Source: Diospyros lotus
Lineage: Eukaryota > Streptophyta > Magnoliopsida > Ericales > Ebenaceae
NCBI RefSeq assembly: GCF_014633365.1
Contig: NC_068348.1
Coordinates: 15,766,311-15,830,310, forward strand
Reading direction: 5' to 3'
Length of the DNA stretch: 64,000 nt
Shown: positions 1 to 11,016 of the stretch, in pieces
Layout of the letters: every line of letters begins with the position of its first letter
Numbering within the stretch: the first letter of the stretch is position 1
Translations under genes and position numbers: made by a program
Notes under the pieces: generated by a model
The model's database searches: none
What the model saw: the letters and a program-made list of their open reading frames with translations, nothing else
What the model was told of the DNA's origin: nothing

Positions 1-255
1 TGGTTTCCACAACCACCACTAAAATTAAAAATTTTTTTTTTTTTTTAATTTTTGCGGCGGTTGAAAAACCGCCGCTATATATTTTAAAAACCACCGCTAA
101 ATCACTAATTTTGCAGCGGTTTTAAAACCGCCGCAAAAAATATGATTTGCGGCAATTATTCCAGCAGTTGGTCAAAACCGCCACTAAATGCTCCGCGACG
201 GCTAATTTAGCGGCGATTTTAAAAACCACCGCTAAATGCCAGTTTTTTTGTAGTG
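1..255 (+). mobile_element. CACTA (En/Spm) element, 3' terminus only
   Basis: The segment is a cluster of short inverted units such as GCGGCGGTT...AACCGCCGC, the usual subterminal repeats of CACTA elements. It ends TTTTTTTGTAGTG at 255, the reverse complement of the CACTACAAA terminal motif. The body lies left of the window, so the 5' terminus and 3-bp target duplication cannot be checked. The next bases (GCA, 256-258) begin an integrase reading frame, so the element is inserted in a gypsy pol gene. The repeat sequence differs from that of the CACTA element at 51192-59232, so it is a different family. Confidence 0.75.
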
Positions 256-921
256 GCAAATGGATAAGTCGAAACAAGCAACAAGACCATACTACATGGG
301 CTGAAGACCCGGTTGGAGAAGGCGAAAGGTAGATGGGCCGACGAACTCCCCAGCATCTTATGGGCATATTGCACTACCAGTCAGGTACTTACTGAGGAAA
401 CACCATTCAGCTTAGTGTATGGGACGAATGCTCTTATCCCTGTGGAAGTGGATCTTAGCTCACCTCAGGTTATGACCTTTGTGGAAGAGAGTAATTCAGA
501 TCGTCTAAGGGAGAATATGGACCTTCTGGAATAATTAAGAGAAAAGGCAACAATACAATTGGCAGCTTATCAGAAAAGGATCACTAGTTATTACAATGAA
601 AGGGTTTGACCTCGTAAACTCGAAGAAGGGGATCTAGTACTTAGAAAGACAATCGTCACCAAGCCCCTCAGGGAAGAAGGAAAACTCAGGCCGAATTGGG
701 AAGGGCCTTATAGAATATTAAAAATGTTAGGGCCCAACACTTGCATACTGCAGACATTAGGAGAGATGATGAGTAAAACTTGGAATACTATGCACCTCAA
801 AAGATACTTTCCCGCTCTGCCAGTTGGGGCTGGCTATAAAGGATCCAAGGCACAAGACATGGAGGTGTGTTCGTTGCAAGAGGCATTGCCCAACTCCACT
901 GTGAGCCAGAATTCTTTTTAA
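256..921 (+). pseudogene. Ty3/gypsy (Tat-lineage) integrase, C-terminal part
   Basis: One reading frame runs from 256 to the stop at 919-921 and encodes the end of a retrotransposon integrase. It starts inside the catalytic core (AN-G-stop-VETSNK, around the conserved glutamate). RWADELPSILWAY, ETPFSLVYG and IPVEV follow, then the C-terminal part with YNERV, GDLVLRK, NWEGPYRI and MHLKRYFP. Three in-frame stops (TAA 265-267, TAA 532-534, TGA 607-609) kill it, but there is no frameshift, so decay is by point mutation. The upstream part of pol is cut off by the CACTA insertion ending at 255. The motifs place it in the Tat group of gypsy elements. Confidence 0.88.
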
Positions 922-2462
922 TTTTTTCATGTAATAATCCTCCCATGAATAAAAGAATACACCCCCTATATTCCCATAAAGTAGGCAAAGTTATAAGCTG
1001 AACCGTGTAAAATCCCTTGTGTCTTAAGCATTAGTATGTACAATAAAGTGTAATGCAGGTATAGTAGCTCAGAGATGGTCCCCGAAGAGGTTAAGGTCAC
1101 TCAGTGGTAATCAAGTGCATATGACCACTGGCCAAGATGGGATTGTCTAGTGATCCGATGTTTATGCCCGCAGACTCACCCAGATCCCTCGATTGAGTCT
1201 GGCGCTATGCCCCTGTGCTAGACCTGACTCCTTGGTTGATTCAGTGCCTAGGTCTCTTGGATGCCCAAAAAGAATCCCGTACCGGACCGTTGGTTGAACA
1301 TAGATTCAATTGGAGTAGACTGACTCTCGAAAAGGATAGGAAATGATGAAGCCGTTATATGGTAAGTCTAAAGACGCCTTCACCGCGTGAGGCTTAAGTC
1401 ACCCAGTTGCGATCTGGAACCTATGACCTAAGACCAGGTCAGGATCATCGGATGCTCCGACGCCTATACCCACAGACTCACCTAGATCCCTTAATTGAGT
1501 CTGGTGCTATGCCCCTAAGCTAGACCTGACTCCTTCGTTGATATGGCGCCTAGGTCTCCTAGTAAACTCGAACGCCTAGAAGGAATCCCAAATCGGATTG
1601 TTAGTCAAACCCAGATCCCCTGAGGTAGACCGGACCTCAGAACGGTGGACAAGAAAGTGAAAGAAAGGATTCTACTCTCGAAGGTCTGGTCGCCTAGCCC
1701 TAATCTAGAGCCTATGACCATAAACCAACTCAGGATCATCGGATGCTCTAACTCCTATGCTCGTAGACTCACCTAGATCCCTTGATTGAGTTCGGAGCTA
1801 GGCCCCAAAGCTAGACCTGACTCCTTGGTTGCTATGGCGCCTAGGTCTCTCGACAAACTTGGATGCCCGGAATGAATCCCGTGTTAGATCTTTGGCCAAA
1901 CCTAGATTTCGTATGGAAAATGAACCTGAGGAAAAATAACAAGCACCATTGGAAGATGTCTCCTCTTAAAAGCCACATATGCCTACCCCGAAAACGTTTG
2001 GGAAGATCCGACAATGAGGCCATCCCAAAATTTAACCAAAGCCGAGAGCTCAATGAATGTTGCATGAGTCTCATAATCAAGTCAAGGGTGCGAGCCCTAT
2101 CCCAAATTTCCTAAGGTAGAAGGACCTCGAAGAGAGAACGCAAATATAAATAGACAAAAATTAAACCACTGAGGCAAATAAATAAAAGCTCGAAGGGGTA
2201 TGAATACAAGTCGCATAACTAACAAGCTAATGATAGAAGCAGAGTAGGATTACGTGGTTATGCAAATAAGGCAATAACATGAGGCGCATTGAAACGGCCA
2301 CAAGGACTCCATTCATCCTAAAGTTGATAAGATAAAATGCAACAGCCAAAGAAATGTATTAAAAAACTCCAAGAATAACGCTTTGAGATGGAACTAGTAA
2401 AATGGGTCGTTCCTTACATCCCAATTAAAAACAATACAAATCATAAAGTCCACACTAATCTT
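922..2462 (+). other. Tat-type element, 3' non-coding region after pol
   Basis: No gene is visible. The stretch lies between the integrase end and the antisense ORF of the same element and is dominated by the 300-bp tandem repeats listed separately. The small ORFs in it have no recognisable protein motif. Long non-coding 3' regions with tandem repeats are known in Tat-lineage elements. Confidence 0.6.
1081..1950 (+). repeat. Three diverged tandem repeats of about 300 bp
   Basis: Three direct copies can be aligned on the shared string YAGACTCACC, at 1171, 1473 and 1764, giving periods of 302 and 291 bp. Each contains blocks close to AGATCCCTYGATTGAGT, GCTAGACCTGACTCCTT and GCCTAGGTCTC in the same order. 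The copies differ by many substitutions, so the duplication is old. Confidence 0.85.
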
Positions 2463-4489
2463 CGGGTGGAGGACAATACGCATGTCCCGAACCCTCTCCA
2501 AGGGGCAAACTCTAAGAAGCATCAGTGGTAAGATCCATCTCCAAGCCCCTCTCAATCATCTGGACAGTGCTAGTCATGTTGGCACCTACTTCACCCTCCT
2601 CAAACTCAAGGGCATAGGGTCTCCATGGACCTTGTAGGTTACTAAGGTCATCCTCCAGAGCCTGTCTTATACATTCTTTGAGCCCAGGATCATTCGGCTC
2701 ATACTTCTACCAGTCGAGAGGAGTTCTGACAAACATAGTGTTATCGAAAGTCATCTCTAGGAAGGAGTCCCCCGAACGCTTGGACTTTAAGAAGTTGTGG
2801 TTGAGGTAAAAGCCAAAATTTGAGAAGCAGCTGGCATAATCATCCTTGCGGCGATAACAATCCTTGGAAAGGCAGTACTGCTTCACAACATCTTTCGTCG
2901 CCTCCTCAATCTCTTGTCGCCTATTCTCCCACATCTTCTCCATCTCTAACTAAGCACGGGTAGCCATTTGGAGCAACGTGGCTACCCATTCCTCGGGGCT
3001 GGCTAAGAAAGATTTCAAGCATGACAGCTCCCCTTAGGCCTCCACCAAAAAAGATACTTTTTCTTCGTAAGCCCAATTTCAAGCCTCCAACTTCTCCTTC
3101 CATTTGTGGGCATCATCCTCAGCTACCTAGCGGCTAATTGATAGATCTTGAAGCTGAGATTGAAAGGTGACCTTATCTGATTTGAAATGACGGATTATCA
3201 TATTTAGGACCTGCTCGTCCTCCTTCCACTGGAAAGACTTCTGCGTCAAGTCATAAATCTGTGCTTCCTAACAAGCCAAGCATGCACAGTTTATAGCATT
3301 GGTCACTACTGCGCCTTGAGCACCCTGTGAGAGAAGAAATTGGAAAAGTCAATAGCTGAAAATTTTGGGAAAAAGGAAGGCAAGTGAGACTTATGATTGA
3401 GAGATAGTGCTCAAACTCATCCATGTCTTGTGGAGAATTTTGAAAGTACTAACCCTCATCACGCGGAAGCGTGGAAGAATAAAGGAGACGAGCGTCGATG
3501 TCGAGCATGTCTATCATGTCTGTATCCAGGACCCTAGGCCTCATGTCAAAGCACTCCCCGCGAACCCAACTATTGTTATCTAGCTGTATTGCCCCTGGTG
3601 GGGAGCAAGTAGCGAAGACAGAATGAGAGTCATGCCTCTAAAAGCAACCACTTTCTCCGTATGTAGGGTACGACGATCATCGTGCTATGGGTTGACTACG
3701 GCATGATGATACAACCCCCAACCACTCTCTTGGACTACATTAATTGTTGTATGGTCGAAGCGGGAGGTAACCTCACCCTCCAGAGTGCCATGAAGGCCTG
3801 CTCCCGCCCCGTGTCCGGCTACCTCAAAAGTTGCACGACGGGGGACCTATTGTCATGGCCCATCCTCTCGGGATTAGCCTAGCTCATAGACGCTGATGCA
3901 CCCATCTCAAATGATAGGTGAAGTGCTGGATCAGCTCTCTCCACTGAAGGAAAGTTCGGGAAAGGCTCCACTGGTGGATCAGGAGGGAGAAGATCGTCAG
4001 CAGGCTGAAAAGTCGTGGGGTCTACCTCACCCTCCTAGCCATGACTCCTCTTCTTCCTCTGGTGGTGATGACGTGGAGGAGCAACAGTCTCTCCCACTCC
4101 CTCATCTTGCTCGACATTCTGAGCATCATAGTAGGGGGTCTCATTATGGGGTCAAGAGGAGGTGGCACTTCGGCCTAAGCAACTCCATGGGTGACCTTTC
4201 GGTGAGCAGACCTCATAAGGTGATGCACGGCTATGAGGAAAAGATACGATGTGGTTAGATACCAAAAAATAACTTGAGTGCAAAAATTCAAACGAAACAG
4301 AGTTTAGGAGAAAAGAAGAGTTGCAAGTAGTTAGGGGGTCCATACCCTCAGGAGATGGCTCCTTCTATTGAGGGATGTCCCCTTATCTTGATGTGGTAGC
4401 AAGCGCTGGGTTAACTAGAGGGTCTGGACATGGTGCCCTGGGCACCCTACGACAAGATGATTCGCCAAGCACAAGAACCCAGCCCAGCC
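2463..4489 (-). pseudogene. Antisense ORF of Tat-type element, C-terminal portion
   Basis: Read on the minus strand, this continues the antisense ORF whose N-terminal part is at 7047-7664; the solo LTR 4490-7046 separates the two. The clearest stretch is 2943-2707 (MEKMWENRRQEIEEATKD..., a charged, helix-prone segment). It continues in frame to an acidic tail ending at about 2463. Farther upstream the frame is broken and low in complexity (about 3900-4260). I recognise no enzymatic domain here. The assignment rests on position, strand and continuity with the Transposase_28-like part. Confidence 0.5.
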
Positions 4490-7046
4490 TGTAATACCCA
4501 AGAAATTAGGATTACTTGAAAATAAGCATTTTATTAAAAAAAATGAAATTTCAGGGAATATTGGAATCTAAATAGCCCGAAAAATTGACCGAATCGACTA
4601 CAGGGAGTGCCCTGGAGTTGAGATGTCAAAGGAAAATGATATGGCCGTGATGAGTATTTCGAGGCATGATTTATTGCATCGAAAGAAATGAGATCGAGAA
4701 CAGTCTTCGATACAGCTAAAATGCAGTTGCCAATTAGACTACAATACCGAATTATTATAGACGACTTTTGGGAAGTCAACGGAAGCTTGAGAGGGCTTCG
4801 GTTTTTCATAAGGAACAACCCTTCAATTGTTTCAGGAAGAAACAAAGAGGTTTAGGGCCAAAATGAAGATTCGGGCCTAAGTGCAATTTTCTAAAAATTC
4901 CAGAGGGAGCTCAAAACGATGTTTTTTCGGAATATTCAAGGGTCAAATGGATGTTTTAGGACTTAAAGGTCTTAAATACAATTATACAAAGTTGAGGAGC
5001 TTTGTAAAAATGGGCCACAGTGAGAAAGCCAAAGTTTGAGGGGCTAAAGTGCAATTTCAGGAAAAATCTCCAAACAGCCATGGCCGACCAGCCCATCCAA
5101 TCACCGATTTTGTCCATGGGGATGGCACGAGGGTTGGTTGAGGATGACTTTTGGTAAAAGGCTTGGCCGACAACAGCTACGCGGGTGGCCAGAAAATGGA
5201 GAAAAGCGACCGAAAGATGGTCGGTCGTCGAACGCTTTGCAAATCGATTGCTTGGTTGGATAAGGGTCTGTTAAGGCAGATCTAGGAGAGGTAAGGACTC
5301 CTTAGAGGTTGGATTTAACGGTTAAGGAGGCTTCATTGCTCAGTTTTGGCTATAAATAGTCGAGAGGTGGCCGAGGGTTTTAAGCATTTTTGAGCTTCAA
5401 ATCGGCCGCCTTATTGAATGAATTGGCCGACCAAAATAAGGGGATTTTGAGCCCATGAGAGGTAGAAGCATTCTGGAAACTTTGAGGCATTTTGGAGTAA
5501 GTTTGATGGCGATTCGAGCTTCGCTAGAGTTTGGAGGCAGGCGATCTAGCTAAGGCTTTATCCGGCTAATCGGAAGGCTTTTGGAGCTCCTTTCGAGGCA
5601 CAAAAGGTGCCATGTTGATCGACTGGAAGAGGGCTTCAAGATGGCATCGAAATCCCAGAACGTTGGCACGACCGTCGCTGGAGAAGACGACCGACACGTG
5701 CCGGTCACGCACTGTTCTCCACGCGTACCCACTCGCCCTAGGCACGTGCAGGCGTGTGGGACCTCCAAAAAATTTTGTAAAAATCCTAGAAAATAGAGAA
5801 AAATATTTTATGGAAGACCGTGCAAAAGGATTTGGGTTTGGGCTTCTCAATGTCTCGATTTTAGCATCATCCGGGTAAGTTCAGGATTTTACCCATGAAA
5901 ACGCACCATCCGGGTAAGTTCAGTATTTTTCCCTTGAAGTTCATAGCCTATGATTAATTGTTGTGGAATTAGATTTGAGAAAAAAGTCTCGATGGTATTT
6001 ATTGGGATTTTTAGAAGGAAAAATGAGAAAAATGAAGGGAAAATGAAATAAATGGAATATTGAGGATATTTAGTGATTAAATATCATTTTTATGATTGAG
6101 GTGATCGAGATGATGTGATTGGTGCAACTTTTGAGAGTTGGCACGAGAATCAAGATCGGGCACGCATATTGAGGCGATACGCGTTTTTTGACGTGTCTTG
6201 ATCTTTGGGCAAATGTGAGAAATTTTATTCTAAACATGGTTTTGTGAGTGGTTTTCTCGCAAGAACTTATATTTATGATATGTTTGTTATATATGCATGC
6301 TACTTATGAATGAAATATTCATTTTATCATATTGCATGGAAAGTCGTGATAATTGCATGGCACGATATTATTGTCACATTGATATTTGTGCATAGGAATG
6401 GGATGTCACCCCCAGAGTGTACCCATAATTCCCCTAGGACAATGATGGAATAACGTTAGGCTTATCCTGTAGAGATTCGGGATTTGCCTAGAATTCTGTG
6501 CCAGGCTGGTGGACCTAGGAAGTTATATTAAAAGAACATGTTGATCATGTTATTACATCATGCATTCTTATGTATATGTTTTTGGACCCTCACTAGAAGT
6601 TTTATTTTCTAATAGGTTATGCCCCTAGAACATTCAACGTTCCAGTTTAGACTTGCAGCTTAGGCAAGGAACAGATTGAGATGAGACGGCACATGATGGC
6701 GTGGCCAATGGATTCAAGAGCTGATTCAGATATGTTTTAGCTTATGCTTTATTGATGATTAGTCTTGTTAGAATGTTTATGGAATCTCATGTATTTTATA
6801 TTTTGAGAATATGATGTAATATATGGTACGGATTCTTTATGATATAAAATAAGGTGAATTCAGGTATGTACCATATCAGGTTTCGATTATCGCTTCCGTA
6901 TTGTGAATGATTTGCTGGGGGTTTTGTTTGGAATTCGGTACTTAAAGTTTAAGTTATGTACCGAGAAAGAAAGAAAAAAATAATTTATGTATATTTTGGG
7001 CCCCGGCATAGTGACACGCTCGGTAAGAGAAAAGCGGGGTGTTACA
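4490..7046 (+). mobile_element. Solo LTR, chromovirus (Tekay/Del-like) gypsy, 2557 bp
   Basis: The element starts TGTAATACCC and ends GGGTGTTACA, the inverted termini usual for Tekay/Del-type chromovirus LTRs. The five bases before it (CAGCC, 4485-4489) and after it (TAGCC, 7047-7051) match at four positions, consistent with an aged 5-bp target duplication. No primer site, gag or pol follows, so it is a solo LTR left by LTR-LTR recombination. It splits the antisense ORF of the surrounding Tat element. The LTR at 59353-61793 is the same family: both have the block around GAGGTCAAAACGAT/GAGCTCAAAACGAT and GGCCGAGGGTTT downstream of the TATA box. Confidence 0.85.
5351..5358 (+). promoter_or_regulatory. 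TATA box of solo LTR
   Basis: TATAAATA sits about 860 bp inside the LTR, at the expected U3/R region. The transcribed part after it (GGCCGAGGGTTT) is conserved in the sister LTR at 59353-61793, where TATAAAAG occupies the same place. Confidence 0.55.
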
Positions 7047-7664
7047 TAGCCTTATTAATATGTCCATAGTTATGAGGTCAAAAAGATGTTTAGGACCGCT
7101 ACGAGTAATAACATGACGGTTGTCCTCATACCGCTCCCTAAGCTTGGGAATTGACTCGCTCAATCTCGGTTTAGCTACTCTCTCGAGGTTAGTGCGCCAC
7201 TCGCGCGGAGCGTTCCACACACCGTTTGGAGGTTTGACCAAAAACCACCGAGAGTCAAATGAAGCCTTTCTTGGAGGGGAGTCAAAGAAAGGACAGTCAT
7301 CTCAAGTCTCTTGGAGAGTGTACATATGATAACGTTCCTTTACCAAGCGTAAGTGGAAGAGATAGTAAAGAAAGTCTACAATGGGGTTTATGTCATTCTC
7401 GTGACAAATGATGTAAAAGCCAACTAAATGGGCCCAGCCATTGGGATGTAATTGACCAGGAGCTAACCCACTATGGCGAAGGAACCTAAGGCCAAAGTTA
7501 TGAAGAGGGAGATGGAAACCTAAATGAAAACTAGCCTCGTGGACGCTCTTCCACCCCTCCTCTACATCAACTTCACAATTCTCTTCAGGATAAGGGAGCC
7601 TAGTACGGTAATCCCTGGGAATGTTGTAATTTTGGTGAATTAGGGCCACGTCATCCGAGAGCAT
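7047..7664 (-). pseudogene. Antisense ORF, Transposase_28-like (putative gypsy-type transposon domain)
   Basis: The minus-strand frame starts at the ATG at 7664. It contains FHLGFHLPLHNFGLRFLRHS, GLAPGQLHPNGW and LVGFYIICHE, the signature of the plant 'putative gypsy type transposon' domain (Pfam Transposase_28, PF04195). This domain is known from antisense ORFs between pol and the 3' LTR of Tat-lineage elements. One in-frame TGA at 7302-7304 interrupts it. The same frame then continues through RWFLVKPPNGVWNAPREWRTN and on to the edge of the solo LTR at 7047. The molecular function of the domain is not established. Orientation opposite to pol and position before the 3' LTR fit the family. Confidence 0.75.
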
Positions 7665-8295
7665 TTACCTTTCAAGAAAAAGTGATCGAATCCATGGGAA
7701 TCGACTTCATGATGATATATATTTCCACTGGCCATAGTAGCAAGTGAAAGGGAGAAAAGAAAGGGAAAGATATCAAAAGAGTCGAATTAGGCTTTTTTCT
7801 AAAGAAACGATAATCGTCTTTGGAAGGAGAATCTGCTTCAGAAGTGACAGTACTATGGAAGGAACACCTACGTGCAAAAGGTCTTCAGAAGGGACATTTC
7901 TAGCACTACTAACGCTTCGAGAAGAATAGTGTTGAGAAGGAAATTATACGGTTACCTAAGGCAATGAATCTTTCAGAAGGGGGTCCATCAGAAAGAGATA
8001 GCAAAAGGCAATAGGCAATTCCTTTGAAAGGAGATAACACAAAGGAAACAAGAAGGTTCTTTGAAATGAGACAAAATGCAAGCGTAAGAGAATTCCCAAA
8101 GCAACTGGTCCTATTTATAGCAGATGTGCAAAAGCCCAAACGTCTCAGTGACCAAAGCATGTTTGGGAAGGACGTTTCGAAATAACTCTTCAGAAACGTT
8201 CTTCAAGAAGTTTTATCTCTAATTCTTGGTTCCAAAATCTTACAAATTACTCTTTATTATGTAGCTAAAGAACAAAACAAAGAATGCGGGGCAAT
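7665..8295 (+). other. Tat-type element, internal 3' end before LTR
   Basis: No supported gene. From about 7890 it holds scattered CTTCNGAAG palindromes that continue into the LTR. The last bases (GCGGGGCAAT, 8286-8295) are the likely remnant of the polypurine tract that primes plus-strand synthesis directly before the LTR. Confidence 0.5.
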
Positions 8296-9180
8296 TGTTG
8301 TACCCCAATAATCAGAAATAAGAGGGCGGATGCTTTGGAAGGAAGCTGGAGAAGGATGCTTTGGAAGGAAGCTGAAGAAGGAGGCTTTCAAAGTTCCCTC
8401 GCGCGCAGCAAACAGCCTCCTTCGGAAGGAGGCTTCAGAAGGGAATTTTCTCAAGGGACACGTGCCTCTCAGGATCAATGACACGTGTCCACTTGTGACC
8501 ATTCTTGAGGTTCGAGCCCTATAAAAGCCCAGCTACAGTCCTCAGAAGAGGATCCAAATATTGGTATACCACTTCAACTTTCCTCCGAAAATTTAGCCTA
8601 CTTTCTTTTTCGTAAGATCATTTTCCTTCCGTTACTAACTTAAGCATTGGAGGATCTTCGAGGGAGGAAAATCTCGTGAGCCTTCTAACCTTTGTTTGTT
8701 CTTCACAGTCTCTTCAAAAGCATTGCACTCGTTCCTTTGGAAGGCCGGCCGGTAGGAGAAGATAAGACTCTTCAGAAGACTTATCTAGTTCCTTTGGAAA
8801 GAACGCCACTAAAGCATGATAAGTTCCTTCGGAAGGAAGCCCATGGAAGCACTCTAGAATGCAAGACCCTTGTTCATGTGAAACTCTCTACTCATACAAA
8901 GGTACCATCAGGAGGACCCTTCAGAAGTCTTCTTCAAAAAGCCCCTTCAAAAGCACCCCAAACTAAAAGGCTGTTAATTACAAGAAGAGAGCTTCGCCTA
9001 TCACGAACCAGCCTTCGTGAAGGCCCTTTGGGAAGGTCCTTCAAAAAGCCTCTTCGGGAACTTCCCTTTGGATAATGTACCAGCCCAGCATCAATCAATC
9101 AAGTCCTTCAGGAGGACCCTTCGATAGGCCCTTTTGGAAGGCTCATTCGAAAGCATTCTTTCGGAAGCTTATCCTATCTC
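7890..9180. repeat. Array of CCTTCNGAAGG-type palindromes
   Basis: Many copies of an 11-bp palindrome with a free central base (CCTTCAGAAGG, CCTTCGGAAGG, CCTTTGGAAGG and half-sites) are spread at irregular spacing through the end of the internal region and most of the LTR. The arms are one base apart, so they are not heat-shock elements, which need two. Confidence 0.7.
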
Positions 9181-9270
9181 AGTGATCGGACATCAATTGT
9201 ATCTCGAGATTGTTGACATCCACAGGCATCCCACTCCTAGAAATTCTAATTTTTGTATTTGGTAACAACA
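8296..9270 (+). mobile_element. 3' LTR of Tat-type gypsy element, 975 bp
   Basis: It starts TGTTGTACC and ends GGTAACAACA, imperfect inverted termini, and follows a purine-rich tract. TATAAAAG at 8520-8527 is a plausible promoter TATA box. Together with the integrase end (256-921) and the antisense ORF it forms the 3' part of one element; the 5' part is outside the window. The LTR at 45814-47487 has the same ends and layout but a different repeat filling. No target duplication can be tested because the 5' LTR is missing. Confidence 0.75.
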
Positions 9271-9272
9271 CA

Positions 9273-10738
9273 TGTTAAAAAACCTATGGAAAACCCAAAT
9301 GTGGTTTTGGTACAAAAATTCAAAAAGTTTGAAAAATCTAAAGTTTGTGCATTATGTTTCGAAACTTATGTTTTATTTTTGGAAAATTATCTTAATCATG
9401 TTTCTATACTTGTTCTGAAACTAGCTTGATAAGATTTTAAATATTTTTTGAAGTATGTATGTCATGTTTTGAAACTTGAATATTATGTTTCGAAACATCT
9501 ATGAAATGCACATGTTTCGAAATAAGGCTTCAGTCCAAAACAACTCTTTCTAAGTTCTCATATTTCAAAATATGCATGCTAGATTTCGAAACCATCTATC
9601 GTTTCAAATAGCAAGAGGAAGAAAATTTGAAAAAAAAAAAATTATGAAAATTTCTTTTCGTATCTAAAAGCAATTTAAACTCTTAATTCCATTATTGTGA
9701 AAGAAAATTCAAATTTAAAATTGTAATCATTACAAATCATGGTAGGTAAGTGTTGTTGCTTTCCATTAAATGTTATCCCAGTCTGTAGGGTCAGTTGTAG
9801 TGGTCTGATGTTTCGAAACCTCAATACAAATTGGGATGTTTCGAAACCTGATTAGTTGTGTTTCGAAACTTATTTTAAAATTTCGTGAAATCTTGTCTCT
9901 AACCGTTAAAAATGGCCAAAATTTTGTATCTTGATATAAATAATGGGTGTTTAAAGATGAAGACAAGAAGAAGAAAACAAAAGGCATTTATTGAGCCCTA
10001 AAAGAAAATTTTCATACATTGATTGTGCATTGAATGTGTAAAGGAGAAGCAAGTGGAACAAAGAAGTCTCATTACTTCTAGCTCTCCTTATCTCAAGTTG
10101 TTATAAGAGATTTGTACAGCCATTGGTAAGGCATTTATTGATATCATATTTATTTGTCTATAAAAATCATTTCCTCTATTTACCATTTGTTGTGAGGTTT
10201 GAGTTTAGCCTTAAAAACTCATTGTATGTAAAGGTTTTAGGATGAACCTTGATAAAACCCTTGTTATCATCTAATGATTGAGATTAAAAATAAGTGCAAA
10301 AATTTGAAGGTAGTGGACTAGGCTGGATGCTAAACCACTATAAAATACTTGTGTACTTATATTTACTTTCTTCTTTGCTATTGTCTTTACTCAAACCCTC
10401 CAAAGGATTTTTGACATAAGTTAAAAGGCACTATTTTTTATCAAAACAAATGAGCATCATTGTTTATAAGAATTCTTGTTTACTCATCATTAAGAAGATT
10501 ATCTTCTTTACAAAGTTGAGATTTCGAAACATAAGCTAAATATTAAAATCAAAAACTTATATTTCGAAATCTATATATTATATTTTGAAACTTGATCAAA
10601 TAAATATTTTGATTTCGAAACATAACCGGCATATTTCAAAACCTACCATTCTTTCATTACACAGTGTTTAAAGAAACAAATTTTTATTACAATCCAATTC
10701 ACCTCTTGGGATATAATTTGCCATAAATCAAACTAACA
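9273..10738 (+). mobile_element. SIRE-like Ty1/copia LTR, 1466 bp
   Basis: It starts TGTTAAAAAACC and ends AAACTAACA (TGTTA/TAACA termini). Near the end it has CCAATTCACCTCTTGGG, a string typical of LTR ends in SIRE/Maximus-type copia elements. About fourteen TTTCGAAAC-like motifs are scattered through it, and the hairpin plus ACCACTATAAAA block lies at 10311-10347. No primer site follows and flanking bases (ACACA / CGCTA) do not match, so it is a solo LTR with an eroded or recombined border, or an LTR fragment. Confidence 0.65.
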
Positions 10739-10795
10739 CGCTAGTCAAGTACTTTTAAAATGTTCCTAAGAACTTGAAGCGTCAAATCTTCCAAG

Positions 10796-10803
10796 TATAA
10801 ATA
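10796..10803 (+). promoter_or_regulatory. TATA box in front of the extra ORF
   Basis: TATAAATA is followed by a pyrimidine-rich, leader-like stretch of about 200 bp and then the ATG at 11017. This looks like a separate promoter for the extra ORF inside the element. It is an inference from spacing and composition only. Confidence 0.4.
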
Positions 10804-11016
10804 GAGTATGTTTTTAGTTTACATCATACGCCTTCTCTCATTCTCAATTGTCTATCGCGTCTACTTCCTTCTCTCCAAGTATTCTCGTGTCCGTTATTCT
10901 TTCTTATGCTTTCTTCCAATCGATCATCCAACAATTCATCCTCAGGTTTTCTCATTGCCTCTCTTATCTCAATCTCTTTCGTCTCATTTCTTGTTACTCC
11001 ATTGTCCTTTATCTAA

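Noticed and set aside
3896..4258. 120-residue plus-strand ORF
   Set aside because: It overlies the low-complexity part of the antisense ORF; Ser-rich, no family match.
8692..9075. 127-residue ORF in the Tat LTR
   Set aside because: Produced by CCTTCNGAAGG repeats after the TATA box; no motif.
7890..9180. Heat-shock elements
   Set aside because: Heat-shock sites need TTC and GAA two bases apart; here they are one base apart.
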